Notes: a model not told the origin generated them from the letters alone. A stretch of 42,911 nucleotides of DNA from Sphaerochaeta sp. (GCA_016342655.1 JAEINL010000029.1:1-42911); one strand, 5' to 3'; numbered from the stretch's first letter, positions 8,948 through 17,673 are shown. Numbers and translations are program-made.

Positions 8948-9430
8948 CTACCAAGCCTTCACATAGATGAGCTTGTTGTCGTTGGGGGCGTAATAGTTCT
9001 CTAGTTCTGCCTCCAGATGATAGCCGTTTCGTTCGTAAAAGGATCTTGTCGGTACATACTGGTCAGTGGAGGAGGTTTCTATATATATCCGTGTCCCCCC
9101 TCGCTTCTGTATTTCCTGTTCGGTCTGTCTGAGCAACAAGGTTCCCAATCCCTGTCCACGATAGGTGGTATCAACTGCTATCCAGTAGAGGTCATAGCTG
9201 CTCTTGGTTCCAGGGATCGGTCCGAAACAGGTGTAGCCTCTGAGTGAGGATTCATGCACGGCAAACTGGAAGAAGTATTCGCAGCTCTCACCTTGCTCGA
9301 GGCGCTCACAAACGAGCGATACCCCTACTTTTTGCTCTTCGGCATTGAAGAAGCCTGAGGTTCCTAGTATTGAAGCGACACTCTGGATATCGGAAGCAAC
9401 AGGTTGTTCCCTAAAGGTATAGGTTTCCAT
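8948..9430 (-). CDS. GNAT family N-acetyltransferase (first in operon)
   Basis: A 160-residue acetyltransferase with motif A as YWIAVDTTYRGQGLGTLLL (R-G-Q-G-L-G pyrophosphate loop at about residues 94-99) and a motif B ending FYERNGYHLEAELENYY. It begins 3 bases after the upstream ATP-grasp gene and ends 9 bases before the second GNAT gene, so translation coupling is likely. The two GNATs are not close copies of each other, suggesting two different acetylation steps or substrates. No specific substrate can be read from the sequence. Confidence 0.85.
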   Translation of the reverse strand: METYTFREQPVASDIQSVASILGTSGFFNAEEQKVGVSLVCERLEQGESCEYFFQFAVHESSLRGYTCFGPIPGTKSSYDLYWIAVDTTYRGQGLGTLLLRQTEQEIQKRGGTRIYIETSSTDQYVPTRSFYERNGYHLEAELENYYAPNDNKLIYVKAW

Positions 9431-9433
9431 GAT

Positions 9434-10387
9434 TTACCCTTTGATGATCATGGAGATCATCTTATCGTACGTCAGACCAAACCGTTGGGCAGCTGCGACA
9501 AAGCCACTGTCCTGGGCGATGCAAGGGTTCAGATTCACTTCGAGTATGTAGGGAGCTCCCAATGCATCAACGCGAAAGTCTACCCTTGCATACCCCTTCC
9601 CACCAAAGAGCAGGAAAGCTTTGCGGCTCAACTCTTGCAAGGTCTTGAGCAAGGGCTCATCCTCCTGGCTACAGGAAAACGTACGTTGGGTATGGATGTA
9701 CTCAAAGGAGGCCTCCTCCCACTTAGCTTCATAACCAACGATGGCCGGCTTATCAGGGGGATAGTCAACAAAGAGCATTTCAGCAGGGTCAAAGACTATC
9801 GTTTCTCCCTCGACAGTAAGAAGGGAGACACTGAACTCACGCCCTTGGATGAAGGTCTCTGCAAAGTGAGAACCTCCTGCAAGGGCCTTTGCAAGTGAGG
9901 CTTCGACATGAAACGTTTGGACTGAGGCATCGGTAATGCCAACAGAGGCCTCCTCTGCCACTGGCTTGATGATAAGGGGATGACCTAGGAACCTTGAAAA
10001 GTCCTCATTACTTGAAGCTTCTAGCCAAGCAGGCGTCGGAAGCCCTTCCCTGTGCATAAGGCGTTTGGCAAACAGCTTGTCTGAAGAGAGCATCAGAGCA
10101 TGGCTGTCTCCCCCGGTAAACCTGATAGCCATTATTTCAAACAGTGCAGGGGCAAGGTGGAGTAGCCGACAACCTTCCAAGGTCTCCACAAGGTTGAATA
10201 TGAGATCAGGCTTGGAAACAAGGATTCGTTTCTTCATCCTCTCCAGGTTCAGGGAGAAGCCCAGATAAAACACCTCATAGCCCAAGGCCTTGAGGGCCTT
10301 ACGTACTTGCCTTACTTCCAATGCAGTGTCCAGTTCGTCTTTGGTAGGTTCTTGTGCAAGCTTGTCCGATACTATCAGGATACGCAT
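9434..10387 (-). CDS. D-Ala-D-Ala-ligase-like ATP-grasp enzyme
   Basis: A 317-residue ATP-grasp ligase. Visible elements are an N-terminal domain with LIFNLVETLEG, a central LIIKPVAEEASVGI (ATP-contacting Lys and flexible loop), FIQGREFSVSLL, and the C-terminal metal site YARVDFRVD plus LEVNLNPCIA. Its start overlaps the end of the preceding ATP-grasp gene by 13 bases, a typical operon arrangement. It likely forms an amide or peptide bond between an amino acid and a product of the upstream enzymes. By eye it is more similar to the plus-strand ligase at 7502 than to its operon neighbour. Confidence 0.82.
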   Translation of the reverse strand: MRILIVSDKLAQEPTKDELDTALEVRQVRKALKALGYEVFYLGFSLNLERMKKRILVSKPDLIFNLVETLEGCRLLHLAPALFEIMAIRFTGGDSHALMLSSDKLFAKRLMHREGLPTPAWLEASSNEDFSRFLGHPLIIKPVAEEASVGITDASVQTFHVEASLAKALAGGSHFAETFIQGREFSVSLLTVEGETIVFDPAEMLFVDYPPDKPAIVGYEAKWEEASFEYIHTQRTFSCSQEDEPLLKTLQELSRKAFLLFGGKGYARVDFRVDALGAPYILEVNLNPCIAQDSGFVAAAQRFGLTYDKMISMIIKG

Positions 10388-11373
10388 TGTCTCTCAACTT
10401 TCCCTGCCCGGAGGAGGGCTGAATCCAGTATACGTGTTATCAGTTCATGGTAGCTTATCCCTGCCTTCCTGCAGAGGATGGGGAGATCAGAGTCCACAGG
10501 ATTCAGGCCGGCAAGAGGATTCACTTCCAAGAAGTTTACCCTAAGCTGACCATCCATCTTCACATCGATTCGTCCACCATCACGACAGCCGAGGGCATTC
10601 CAAGCTGCCAGGGCAACCTTTTCACACTCAGAAGCCACCTCTCCCCCAACAAGGTGATACTTGGCAAACTCCAGGTACTCCTGCTTGGTCTTGTACGAGT
10701 AAACCCCCAGGTCACAGGATGGGTCTACAACGATTTCCATCACCCCTGTAGTCCTTGCGTTTTCGCGCGTCCCTGTGATTCCGACAGTAAATTCCCGTCC
10801 TTCAAGATAGGTCTCTACCAGAACAGGCTGCCTGAACTCATCAAGGAGGAGTTTTGCAACATGGGAAAGGGCTAGCGAATCCCTGACGATCGAGTTGGCA
10901 CTGATGCCCATTCCTGTCCCACCACCTACGGGCTTGAGGAACAAGGGAAAGGGAAGCTCAACATTAGCCACTTCGCTCTCGTCATGGATAACATAGTAGT
11001 CAGGGGTAGGCACGCCCTGCTCCCTGACTACAGCCTTGGTCATCCCCTTATGCAGAGTGAGGGCCAGGATGTGGGATTCAGAGAACACATAGGGAATCTC
11101 ATAGGCATCAAGGAGAGCTGGAATCTGCGCTTCACGACACAAGCCATGCAACCCCTCGGCAATGTTGAAGACAAGGTCACAACGATTGCCTTGGGCAAGG
11201 AAAGTCACCAGTGCCTTGATATTTCCAATGCGGATAGTCTCATAGCCAAGTAGCCTGAGAGAATCGTCAATGGCATCAATTGTCACCAGGTTGTCAAATT
11301 CAGCGACTGATTCAGCGGGATATCCTGCCGCGAGGTAGTCGTCTTTGAGGTCATAGGTCATTCCGATTAGCAT
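10375..11373 (-). CDS. D-Ala-D-Ala-ligase-like ATP-grasp enzyme, first of pair
   Basis: The start is set at ATG 11373 (MLIGMTYDLKDD), which lies one base after the aminomutase stop; an upstream extension of 33 codons would run into that gene and is not protein-like. The 332-residue product has LVFNIAEGLHG in the N-terminal domain, LFLKPVGGGTGMGI in the ATP-binding part, YLEGREFTVGITG, and GRIDVKMDG with FLEVNPLAGLNP as metal-binding residues. The second domain looks more like classical Ddl than its two paralogues do. From its place immediately after lysine 2,3-aminomutase I infer that beta-lysine, or a compound carrying it, is a substrate. This is untested. Confidence 0.82.
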   Translation of the reverse strand: MLIGMTYDLKDDYLAAGYPAESVAEFDNLVTIDAIDDSLRLLGYETIRIGNIKALVTFLAQGNRCDLVFNIAEGLHGLCREAQIPALLDAYEIPYVFSESHILALTLHKGMTKAVVREQGVPTPDYYVIHDESEVANVELPFPLFLKPVGGGTGMGISANSIVRDSLALSHVAKLLLDEFRQPVLVETYLEGREFTVGITGTRENARTTGVMEIVVDPSCDLGVYSYKTKQEYLEFAKYHLVGGEVASECEKVALAAWNALGCRDGGRIDVKMDGQLRVNFLEVNPLAGLNPVDSDLPILCRKAGISYHELITRILDSALLRAGKVERQCVS

Positions 11374-11374
11374 G

Positions 11375-12655
11375 TCAGGCTCCTGTACCCTCTTGGGCAC
11401 GGTCGGGATAGGCAAAGACCTTCCCTTCGTAGTTGCGAAGATAGAGGTTCTTCTCATCCTGTCCCACTTCATAGTCAGGTAGGATGGGAACTTTGCCTCC
11501 TCCTCCAGGGGTGTCTATGACATACTGGGGAACGGCGTACCCACTGGTAAAGCCCCGCAAACCGGCGATGAGCTCCTTACCCTTGTCGACAGTTGTGCGA
11601 AAGTGTGCTGATCCTGTGATAGGGTCACACTGGAAGAGATAATAGGGCTTGATCCTTACCTTCAGCAGACGGTGATAGAGCTCCATGAGAGTCTCAACAG
11701 AATCATTCACTCCTTTGAGCAGTACAGTCTGACTGCCCATGACCACTCCTGCATCAGCTAAGCTGTTACAGGCCTTGGAGGACTCGTCTGTAATCTCATC
11801 AGGATGGGTGCAGTGCACGCTCAGGTAGATGGGCTTGTAGCGCTTGAGGATTCGTAGGAGATTAGGGGTAATTCGCTGGGGAAGTACCATAGGGACCTTG
11901 GTTCCTATCCTGACCATCTCCACATGGTTGATGGAGGTTATCTCCTTGAGCAACCATTCGATCTTCTCATCCGAGAGGGTCAGAGGATCCCCTCCAGAGA
12001 TGATGACATCCCGGATGGCAGGGGTATTTCGGATGTACTCGATGGCCTTCTTCCAATGGGTCTCCAGAGGCTCGGTGTGCCCTCCAACAAGACGGGAACG
12101 GGTACAATACCTGCAGTAGACTGAGCAGAAGCTGGTGGTAAGGAACAAGGCACGATCAGGATACCGATGGACGATACCAGGGACAGGACTGGTGTTCTCT
12201 TCATGCAAGGGATCTTCACTCTCGCCGGGAGAAGTGAAGGACTCAAGGATGGTAGGAACCACACTCTTGCGCAGGGCACTATTCACGTCAGTGGGATCGA
12301 TAAGGCTAAGGTAGTAGGGGGTTATGGAGAAGGGAAAGCTGGATTCAACATTCTCAAGAGCTTGGCGCTCTTCGGTGGTTAGGGTAAGGAAACGGGAGAT
12401 CTGAGCAAGGGTGGTGATCCGATGGGAGACCTGCCAATGCCAATCATTCCACATCTCTTTGGTCGTGTCCGGAAAATAGGTCTTTCTGAACTTAGTGGTG
12501 CGACCCCAACGGGAGTCTTTTAGGCTTACTCCAGCTCGTTTGGGGTCGCTTGTTTCAGGGACACTCTGCGAAGCGCAAGCTTGCATGCCTTCGCTTATAA
12601 GCGGAGGGTCACCATCGTCGACGCTAATTGTTTGATTTGTATTAAAATGTTCCAT
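11375..12655 (-). CDS. kamA: Lysine 2,3-aminomutase (radical SAM, PLP)
   Basis: The enzyme converts L-lysine to L-beta-lysine using S-adenosylmethionine, a [4Fe-4S] cluster and pyridoxal phosphate. In the 426-residue protein the cluster motif C-x3-C-x2-C is Cys177, Cys181 and Cys184. The PLP-lysine motif PGGGGK is at 383-388. Asp344 (FQCDP) and Asp381 (VIDTPGGGG) correspond to the two aspartates that bind the lysine side-chain amine in the clostridial enzyme, favouring lysine over glutamate as substrate. The length fits full KamA/AblA rather than the shorter EpmB. The start at ATG 12655 follows an AAGG ribosome binding site; a TTG 11 codons upstream is less likely. It leads an operon with two ATP-grasp and two GNAT genes. 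Confidence 0.88.
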   Translation of the reverse strand: MEHFNTNQTISVDDGDPPLISEGMQACASQSVPETSDPKRAGVSLKDSRWGRTTKFRKTYFPDTTKEMWNDWHWQVSHRITTLAQISRFLTLTTEERQALENVESSFPFSITPYYLSLIDPTDVNSALRKSVVPTILESFTSPGESEDPLHEENTSPVPGIVHRYPDRALFLTTSFCSVYCRYCTRSRLVGGHTEPLETHWKKAIEYIRNTPAIRDVIISGGDPLTLSDEKIEWLLKEITSINHVEMVRIGTKVPMVLPQRITPNLLRILKRYKPIYLSVHCTHPDEITDESSKACNSLADAGVVMGSQTVLLKGVNDSVETLMELYHRLLKVRIKPYYLFQCDPITGSAHFRTTVDKGKELIAGLRGFTSGYAVPQYVIDTPGGGGKVPILPDYEVGQDEKNLYLRNYEGKVFAYPDRAQEGTGA

Positions 12656-12799
12656 AGGAACCTTCTTCGACCAGAGCGATTCATCCAAGCAGAAACTGTC
12701 ATGATCCTCTGGGCTATTCCTCTCTAAAGTGTATCACCAAGGTTGAAATTCGTCTGTAGAAAGATGCAAGTTTTTAGCATATTTTTTAGGTATTTTTCA

Positions 12800-12836
12800 G
12801 AGATTTTTAGCTTAGGGAAAAGGCGTAAAAAATCTC
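12800..12836. repeat. Inverted repeat between kamA and the CRISPR array
   Basis: GAGATTTTT at 12800-12808 is matched by AAAAATCTC at 12828-12836, with a 19-base loop. It lies in the AT-rich 242-base gap between the distal end of the array and the kamA start. No run of U follows it on either strand, so it is not a clear intrinsic terminator. It could be a regulatory dyad for kamA. Nothing else is assignable in this gap. Confidence 0.4.
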
Positions 12837-12897
12837 ACTCGCATTGAGGAAACCAACAGAGACAGAGAGCAGAATTCCAATGGTTAAAACACCACCA

Positions 12898-14695
12898 GAA
12901 ACACCCCCCACTGGCGTGGGGAAGACTGGCCTTCACTAGTGTTTGGCTATACCCTTCTAGAAACACCCCCACTGGCGTGGGGAAGACTTCTCGTAGATTT
13001 TTGGGAGATTTGAATTGTCAGAAACACCCCCACTGGCGTGGGGAAGACTTCTCGTAGATTTTTGGGAGATTTGAATTGTCAGAAACACCCCCACTGGCGT
13101 GGGGAAGACTCATCAATCTTCATACCGGCTTTGATGCTAGTAGAAACACCCCCACTGGCGTGGGGAAGACTAGGTGGAGAGCCTGAAACGCTAGGGATCG
13201 TAGGAAACACCCCCACTGGCGTGGGGAAGACGTCGTCGTGTGTCGAGTCCTCGTCGTTCTCGTAGAAACACCCCCACTGGCGTGGGGAAGACCGTTGGAG
13301 GTCATTATGGTCACCCATTGGATAGGAAACACCCCCACTGGCGTGGGGAAGACACATGCGTACCATCCCATGTTAACCCTGTAGGAGAAACACCCCCACT
13401 GGCGTGGGGAAGACTACCTCCCAATTCAGCACCCACAGCTTTCACCAGAAACACCCCCACTGGCGTGGGGAAGACGTCAGCGAACTACTGCGAAATCGCT
13501 CGATATGAGAAACACCCCCACTGGCGTGGGGAAGACGCGTCCTGATGAAGCCTAGAAATGCACTGGTCGGAAACACCCCCACTGGCGTGGGGAAGACCTG
13601 TCTATCCCAATGTTTACGTATGAGACTTTAGAAACACCCCCACTGGCGTGGGGAAGACTCTTGAGAATCTCTTTATCACATCCTGGGATGAGAAACACCC
13701 CCACTGGCGTGGGGAAGACCCCAACTGAACACTTGTCAGCCTTAATCCTTTGGAAACACCCCCACTGGCGTGGGGAAGACGTTGCAATGTACCTGCGCAA
13801 TGTAACATCTGGAGAAACACCCCCACTGGCGTGGGGAAGACATTATATTGACACTACTATGATACCATGATACCGAAACACCCCCACTGGCGTGGGGAAG
13901 ACTTCCATCAAATACCAGTAATAAAGAGCTTACAAGAAACACCCCCACTGGCGTGGGGAAGACTTTCGCGCGGTATATATACCTATGGCCACAACAGAAA
14001 CACCCCCACTGGCGTGGGGAAGACTCGTTGCAACGGAAAAAAAGCTTATAGAAATAAGAAACACCCCCACTGGCGTGGGGAAGACGAGAGCTGGCTTCAG
14101 GTACAGGGAACCAGATCAGAAACACCCCCACTGGCGTGGGGAAGACATATTGCTTACAGGAACGCCTATAGTTTTGGGAGAAACACCCCCACTGGCGTGG
14201 GGAAGACTCGTCCCGGGACTGTCGATATAAGCATGACTTAGAAACACCCCCACTGGCGTGGGGAAGACCCGGCTTGTCACCCTTCTTGCAGCTCCTCAGT
14301 GGAAACACCCCCACTGGCGTGGGGAAGACCAAAACCCAACGATAAGATATTCGATAGCCATGGAAACACCCCCACTGGCGTGGGGAAGACAATCTCTATG
14401 CTTCTGTTGCTCAAGGTGATGGGGAAACACCCCCACTGGCGTGGGGAAGACGTCTGTACTACAGAAATTTGAAGATAGATTGGAGAAACACCCCCACTGG
14501 CGTGGGGAAGACTATTATATCCCAGGCTCTACAGGATTTGGAGTAGAAACACCCCCACTGGCGTGGGGAAGACGCTGACGCTATCATCGTGGGTGCTGTA
14601 CTCATGGAAACACCCCCACTGGCGTGGGGAAGACTCACTGCATATAATCCCGACGCTTTGCTTTTCGGAAACACCCCCACTGGCGTGGGGAAGAC
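12898..14695 (-). CRISPR. Type I-E CRISPR array, 30 repeats and 29 spacers
   Basis: Thirty 28-base repeats (plus strand GAAACACCCCC, then ACTGGCGTGGGGAAGAC) alternate with 29 spacers of exactly 33 bases, giving a strict 61-base period. Twenty-nine repeats are identical; the one at 12898-12926 has an extra C. Read on the minus strand the repeat has the stem CCCCAC/GTGGGG with loop GCCA and ends GTGTTTC, aligning with the E. coli type I-E repeat. The array is therefore transcribed on the minus strand, in the same direction as the cas genes, and the degenerate repeat is at the leader-distal end. Spacers at 12988-13020 and 13049-13081 are identical. A pyrimidine (crRNA sense) follows the repeat in 28 of 29 spacers. 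No spacer origin could be assigned. Confidence 0.98.
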
Positions 14696-14735
14696 AGCGA
14701 CATATAGTACCATACGTATGCTTATTACACTATAT
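14696..14735 (-). promoter_or_regulatory. Compact CRISPR leader with dyad symmetry
   Basis: Only 40 bases separate the cas2 stop from the first repeat of the array. They are AT-rich and contain a perfect palindrome CATACGTATG (14711-14720) flanked by the inverted pair ATATAGT (14702-14708) and ACTATAT (14729-14735). A further dyad, CACTA-tatc-TAGTG at 14728-14741, spans the cas2 stop. Position and orientation identify this as the leader or its repeat-proximal part. The promoter for the array may lie inside cas2. No IHF-like site is obvious. Confidence 0.6.
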
Positions 14736-15032
14736 CTAGTGCATACCTTCCTGCTCTAATCTTTCAAAAATCAGTTGAAGGCCATCTATTGTAGCAATCT
14801 TCTTCTTCGTGTCCCCAACTCCCCAAATTTTATAATAAGGAGGTTTTGTTATGCGTTGAAGCACCAAAATACCTGAAGAGGGAGGACAATGATCAATCAA
14901 GTACGTAATTACTGTATCTGCAACAGAATCTTTTATCCCTGACACGAAAATATTGGCACGAGGTTCAACAAACCACAATTTCATGCGTCCTCTTACAGCA
15001 GGAGGGAGATTATTTGCTATTACCACTACCAT
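14736..15032 (-). CDS. cas2: CRISPR-associated endoribonuclease-like protein Cas2, type I-E
   Basis: A 98-residue protein of the type I-E Cas2 group that forms the central dimer of the Cas1-Cas2 spacer integrase. It begins with the ferredoxin-like first strand MVVVIANNLPPAVRGRMKLW and contains GILVLQRI, both typical of this group (E. coli 94 residues). Its ATG overlaps the cas1 stop in TAATG, so the two are translationally coupled. It is the last cas gene and the array follows 40 bases later on the same strand. Confidence 0.93.
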   Translation of the reverse strand: MVVVIANNLPPAVRGRMKLWFVEPRANIFVSGIKDSVADTVITYLIDHCPPSSGILVLQRITKPPYYKIWGVGDTKKKIATIDGLQLIFERLEQEGMH

Positions 15033-15889
15033 TACTTTAGCCCTAATATTTTTTTAATGTCCTTGCTCACGTTGCCTAACAAGTCACTCTCGATCACTCT
15101 GGTACGAAAAGTCTCGGCAACCAAAGCTCGGTTGTACAACCCACACATCTTGTAGGTAAGGGAGAAAGCCAAGTCAACACAAAGATTTTCTTTATAAAGA
15201 TCAGCAAGATCATACACAAAAGGAAGGGGACTGCCTGAATGAACAAACCCAACGTGAGGTGAAAAACCTAGAGATATTATCGCTGATGTCAATATTCCAT
15301 AAAGAGCTGCATTCGAGGCTGTCAATATCTTATTGGTGTCATCACCCATCTCAAACTTTCCAGGCACATAGGAACGCCCCTTCCATCCTACATTATATTG
15401 ATTGGCCTTCTCTTCATACAAAGCCCTTACCCTTTGCCCCTCCATTCCCATCAATTGTTGTAGAGTCTTTGTTGAAACGTCAACTTCTGGAAAACGAAAA
15501 GAAAAAAGCTTCCGTGCAACCTCCAACCGCTTACTGGGAATACTAGCTAATTGAATCTGCTTTTGCATGTTTCTTGTATCAGCTGTAGGACATTGACCAA
15601 CAGCATAAAAGAGCAGACTATCCTCACCTACCCAACAGATAGTACAATTCGAGGCTGTCATAACCTTCACAGCCTCATGAGTAATACTGGTTCCTGGGCC
15701 TAAAAGGACAGTATGGATAGTAGCTACAGGCAAGCGTACTAGGTTTGCTTCACTATCAATCCACTTAACACTACTATCATCAATTTCAAGTCTTCCTCGT
15801 TCAAGATAAATAAATGGATACTTATCCGCAATCTGAGGCAAGGAGTTCCGCTCGACCTTAATAAATAGCCGTGTTTTCTTTGTATCCAT
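15032..15889 (-). CDS. cas1: CRISPR-associated integrase Cas1, type I-E
   Basis: The metal-dependent integrase that inserts new spacers at the leader end of the array as a complex with Cas2. The 285-residue protein aligns with E. coli Cas1 at the active site: Glu150 in MGMEGQRVRALY, His217 in GFVHSG, and Asp227/Asp230 in FVYDLADLY, corresponding to E141, H208, D218 and D221. All catalytic residues are present, so adaptation should be functional. The gene start overlaps the end of cas5e by 32 bases, an unusually long overlap for this operon, but the N-terminus KTRLFIKVERNSLP fits the family. Confidence 0.96.
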   Translation of the reverse strand: MDTKKTRLFIKVERNSLPQIADKYPFIYLERGRLEIDDSSVKWIDSEANLVRLPVATIHTVLLGPGTSITHEAVKVMTASNCTICWVGEDSLLFYAVGQCPTADTRNMQKQIQLASIPSKRLEVARKLFSFRFPEVDVSTKTLQQLMGMEGQRVRALYEEKANQYNVGWKGRSYVPGKFEMGDDTNKILTASNAALYGILTSAIISLGFSPHVGFVHSGSPLPFVYDLADLYKENLCVDLAFSLTYKMCGLYNRALVAETFRTRVIESDLLGNVSKDIKKILGLK

Positions 15890-16583
15890 TTAGCTCTTTC
15901 CTCACCACGTATCGGGCTGCATACTGTTTCTGTTCTCCATACTTTTTCGGGGCATCCAAAACACAATAAGCATCAGGATCAGAAGCCTCTGCATCAGCTA
16001 CTTGAAAAAGGGGAACAAGATTTTTTCCAGCTGCAATCACACTTGCTTCTTTCCAAGCCTCATCGAAGCTGGAGTATGTACCCCTATACACAAAATCCGT
16101 AGGAATACAATGTTTCTTTCCCAAAAACACATCATAGGTCGGTTGTTTCAATGCCCTTTCTATCTCTTCCGCCAAAGCTACATCAAGCTCCTGAATAACA
16201 GCAAATCTAGCATCTTGTAAATAATATCGGTAGGTCATTTTTGCCCCACCTCCAACAGAGGCCTTCCCATCAGCTTTTTTAGGGATGAGGTTTTTTTGCC
16301 AAGCATCCTTCTCATCATAACCGCTACCAACCATATGAAAATCCATCAACATAGAAGGCCGGCTCTTCTTCTCTTTCCCGTACGAAACCACTACCTGCCG
16401 AAATTGGGAGAGATGTAAAAGAAGTTCTGCTTGAACTCCTCTTGCCCCCATAGAGGACAAGAGAAGCCCAAAAATACCTGATTTGGTAGGAAACTGCTCT
16501 GTATCCCGACGTGAGAACTTTGAAGAGCTCCCCCAAGACTGAAGTGGTGCTTCCAACCACAAAACCAAAAAGCATCGTTCCAT
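15858..16583 (-). CDS. cas5e: Cascade subunit Cas5e (CasD)
   Basis: A 241-residue Cas5 protein (E. coli CasD 224) that caps the 5' handle of the crRNA in Cascade. The family hallmark near the N-terminus is LWLEAPLQSWGSSSKFSRRD followed by PTKSGIFGLL, the RAMP strand and the loop that contacts the handle. It starts one base after the cas7e stop and runs into cas1. Nothing suggests truncation. Confidence 0.95.
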   Translation of the reverse strand: MERCFLVLWLEAPLQSWGSSSKFSRRDTEQFPTKSGIFGLLLSSMGARGVQAELLLHLSQFRQVVVSYGKEKKSRPSMLMDFHMVGSGYDEKDAWQKNLIPKKADGKASVGGGAKMTYRYYLQDARFAVIQELDVALAEEIERALKQPTYDVFLGKKHCIPTDFVYRGTYSSFDEAWKEASVIAAGKNLVPLFQVADAEASDPDAYCVLDAPKKYGEQKQYAARYVVRKELNGYKENTAIY

Positions 16584-16584
16584 A

Positions 16585-17643
16585 TCATGTCCTTACCGCT
16601 TTGACCACAGCATGTGTCAAATCATCAATCGAATAGTTTTCATCAAGACCCCATATAAAATCTTCTATGCTTCCAAAAAGAGAACCTGACATTTTTTCCT
16701 TTTTCTGCAAAAAATCATCAAGGGCAACAATACTGGGCTTTAGGAATCCCTCTCCTTTTGACCTGACCGGGGCATCAAAGGAAGCCTGAAGACCTTGTCC
16801 ACGCCTTACATATACCTTTGCATAGTCCCAGAGATTAGAACCAGACTGTGTAGATTGTCTTGCTATCGGAACTCCTACATAGAGGGCTTTTATGAAAGCT
16901 TCAAGAGCCTTATCAAGGTGTTCATCATCACCCAAGGATTCAACAAGCTGTCCAATATTCACACTTACATAACGGTAATAGGTAGCAGAGTTAAACTCCA
17001 GGCTTCCGATATGAGAAGAACCTGCATTACTTCCATAGGTACCTCTCTCATCATCGACAGCTGTGAAATAATCAATTTCATTAGCTACCTTATGGGTTGA
17101 GATAGCATGAGAAAAAGATGTTGCCGCTTCTACATTCAACTCCACAGCCTGTGCTACCATTCGACCAAACAGGGCAATATCAAGACCGTCCAATTCCTTC
17201 AAGCCACTTTTCAATGCATTTTTTTGTATTGTAACTAGGGCTTTCAAATCCTTTTTTTCGTCAATTTCAAACTTCTTCTCAACCGCAAACTCAGCAAGAG
17301 CTTTCGCCTCGGTTTCTGAAAAAAAGTATAGAGTATCTTTGGTCAATAGATTAGCTATCACTTCTGATGCGGATGATATCTGTTCGGCAGTTGCATCTTC
17401 ATCACTGATATGTTCAGTAATCTTATTTGCTACAAACTTGGTCCGAACACCAAGCTTAATATCAAAATCCCTCATCGCCAGCCTTACCTGCCTTTTCCAG
17501 CACTGACTACTTACTCGAGCTCTCACTACACCTCCAACGATGGCGGTTTTAGGAGCCCCCACATCATCCCGATTTAAACATGTCACGGGAAAACTCTGTA
17601 AAATGTGAAATTCAACCCTCAATCCTTTATACTTGGCATTCAT
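16585..17643 (-). CDS. cas7e: Cascade backbone subunit Cas7e (CasC/Cse4)
   Basis: A 352-residue protein that forms the helical backbone along the crRNA, normally six copies per complex. The N-terminus EFHILQSFPVTCLNRDDVGAP and the following GGVVRARVSSQCWKRQVR are diagnostic for the Cse4/CasC family, with the RVSSQ-x-x-K-R motif contacting RNA. FSHAISTHKV and the central region are also conserved. AGAGGAG stands just upstream of the ATG. Unlike the E. coli order, it follows cas6e rather than cse2. Confidence 0.96.
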   Translation of the reverse strand: MNAKYKGLRVEFHILQSFPVTCLNRDDVGAPKTAIVGGVVRARVSSQCWKRQVRLAMRDFDIKLGVRTKFVANKITEHISDEDATAEQISSASEVIANLLTKDTLYFFSETEAKALAEFAVEKKFEIDEKKDLKALVTIQKNALKSGLKELDGLDIALFGRMVAQAVELNVEAATSFSHAISTHKVANEIDYFTAVDDERGTYGSNAGSSHIGSLEFNSATYYRYVSVNIGQLVESLGDDEHLDKALEAFIKALYVGVPIARQSTQSGSNLWDYAKVYVRRGQGLQASFDAPVRSKGEGFLKPSIVALDDFLQKKEKMSGSLFGSIEDFIWGLDENYSIDDLTHAVVKAVRT

Positions 17644-17673
17644 TATGTATCTCCTCTTTGGTAATTTTAATTT

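Noticed and set aside
10375-11373. The D-Ala-D-Ala-ligase-like genes as the cell-wall Ddl enzyme
   Set aside because: Three divergent paralogues cluster with an aminomutase and acetyltransferases and with no cell-wall gene, so a wall role has no contextual support.
12800-12836. The inverted repeat as a terminator for the CRISPR transcript
   Set aside because: It lacks a U-run on the minus strand, where the bases that follow are A-rich, so only the dyad is reported.
13038-14713. Many open frames across the CRISPR array on both strands, with repeated peptides such as SSPRQWGCF or HPHWRGED
   Set aside because: They are translations of the 28-base repeats; the 61-base period shifts the frame each unit, giving three recurring peptides. 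No start signals or protein character.
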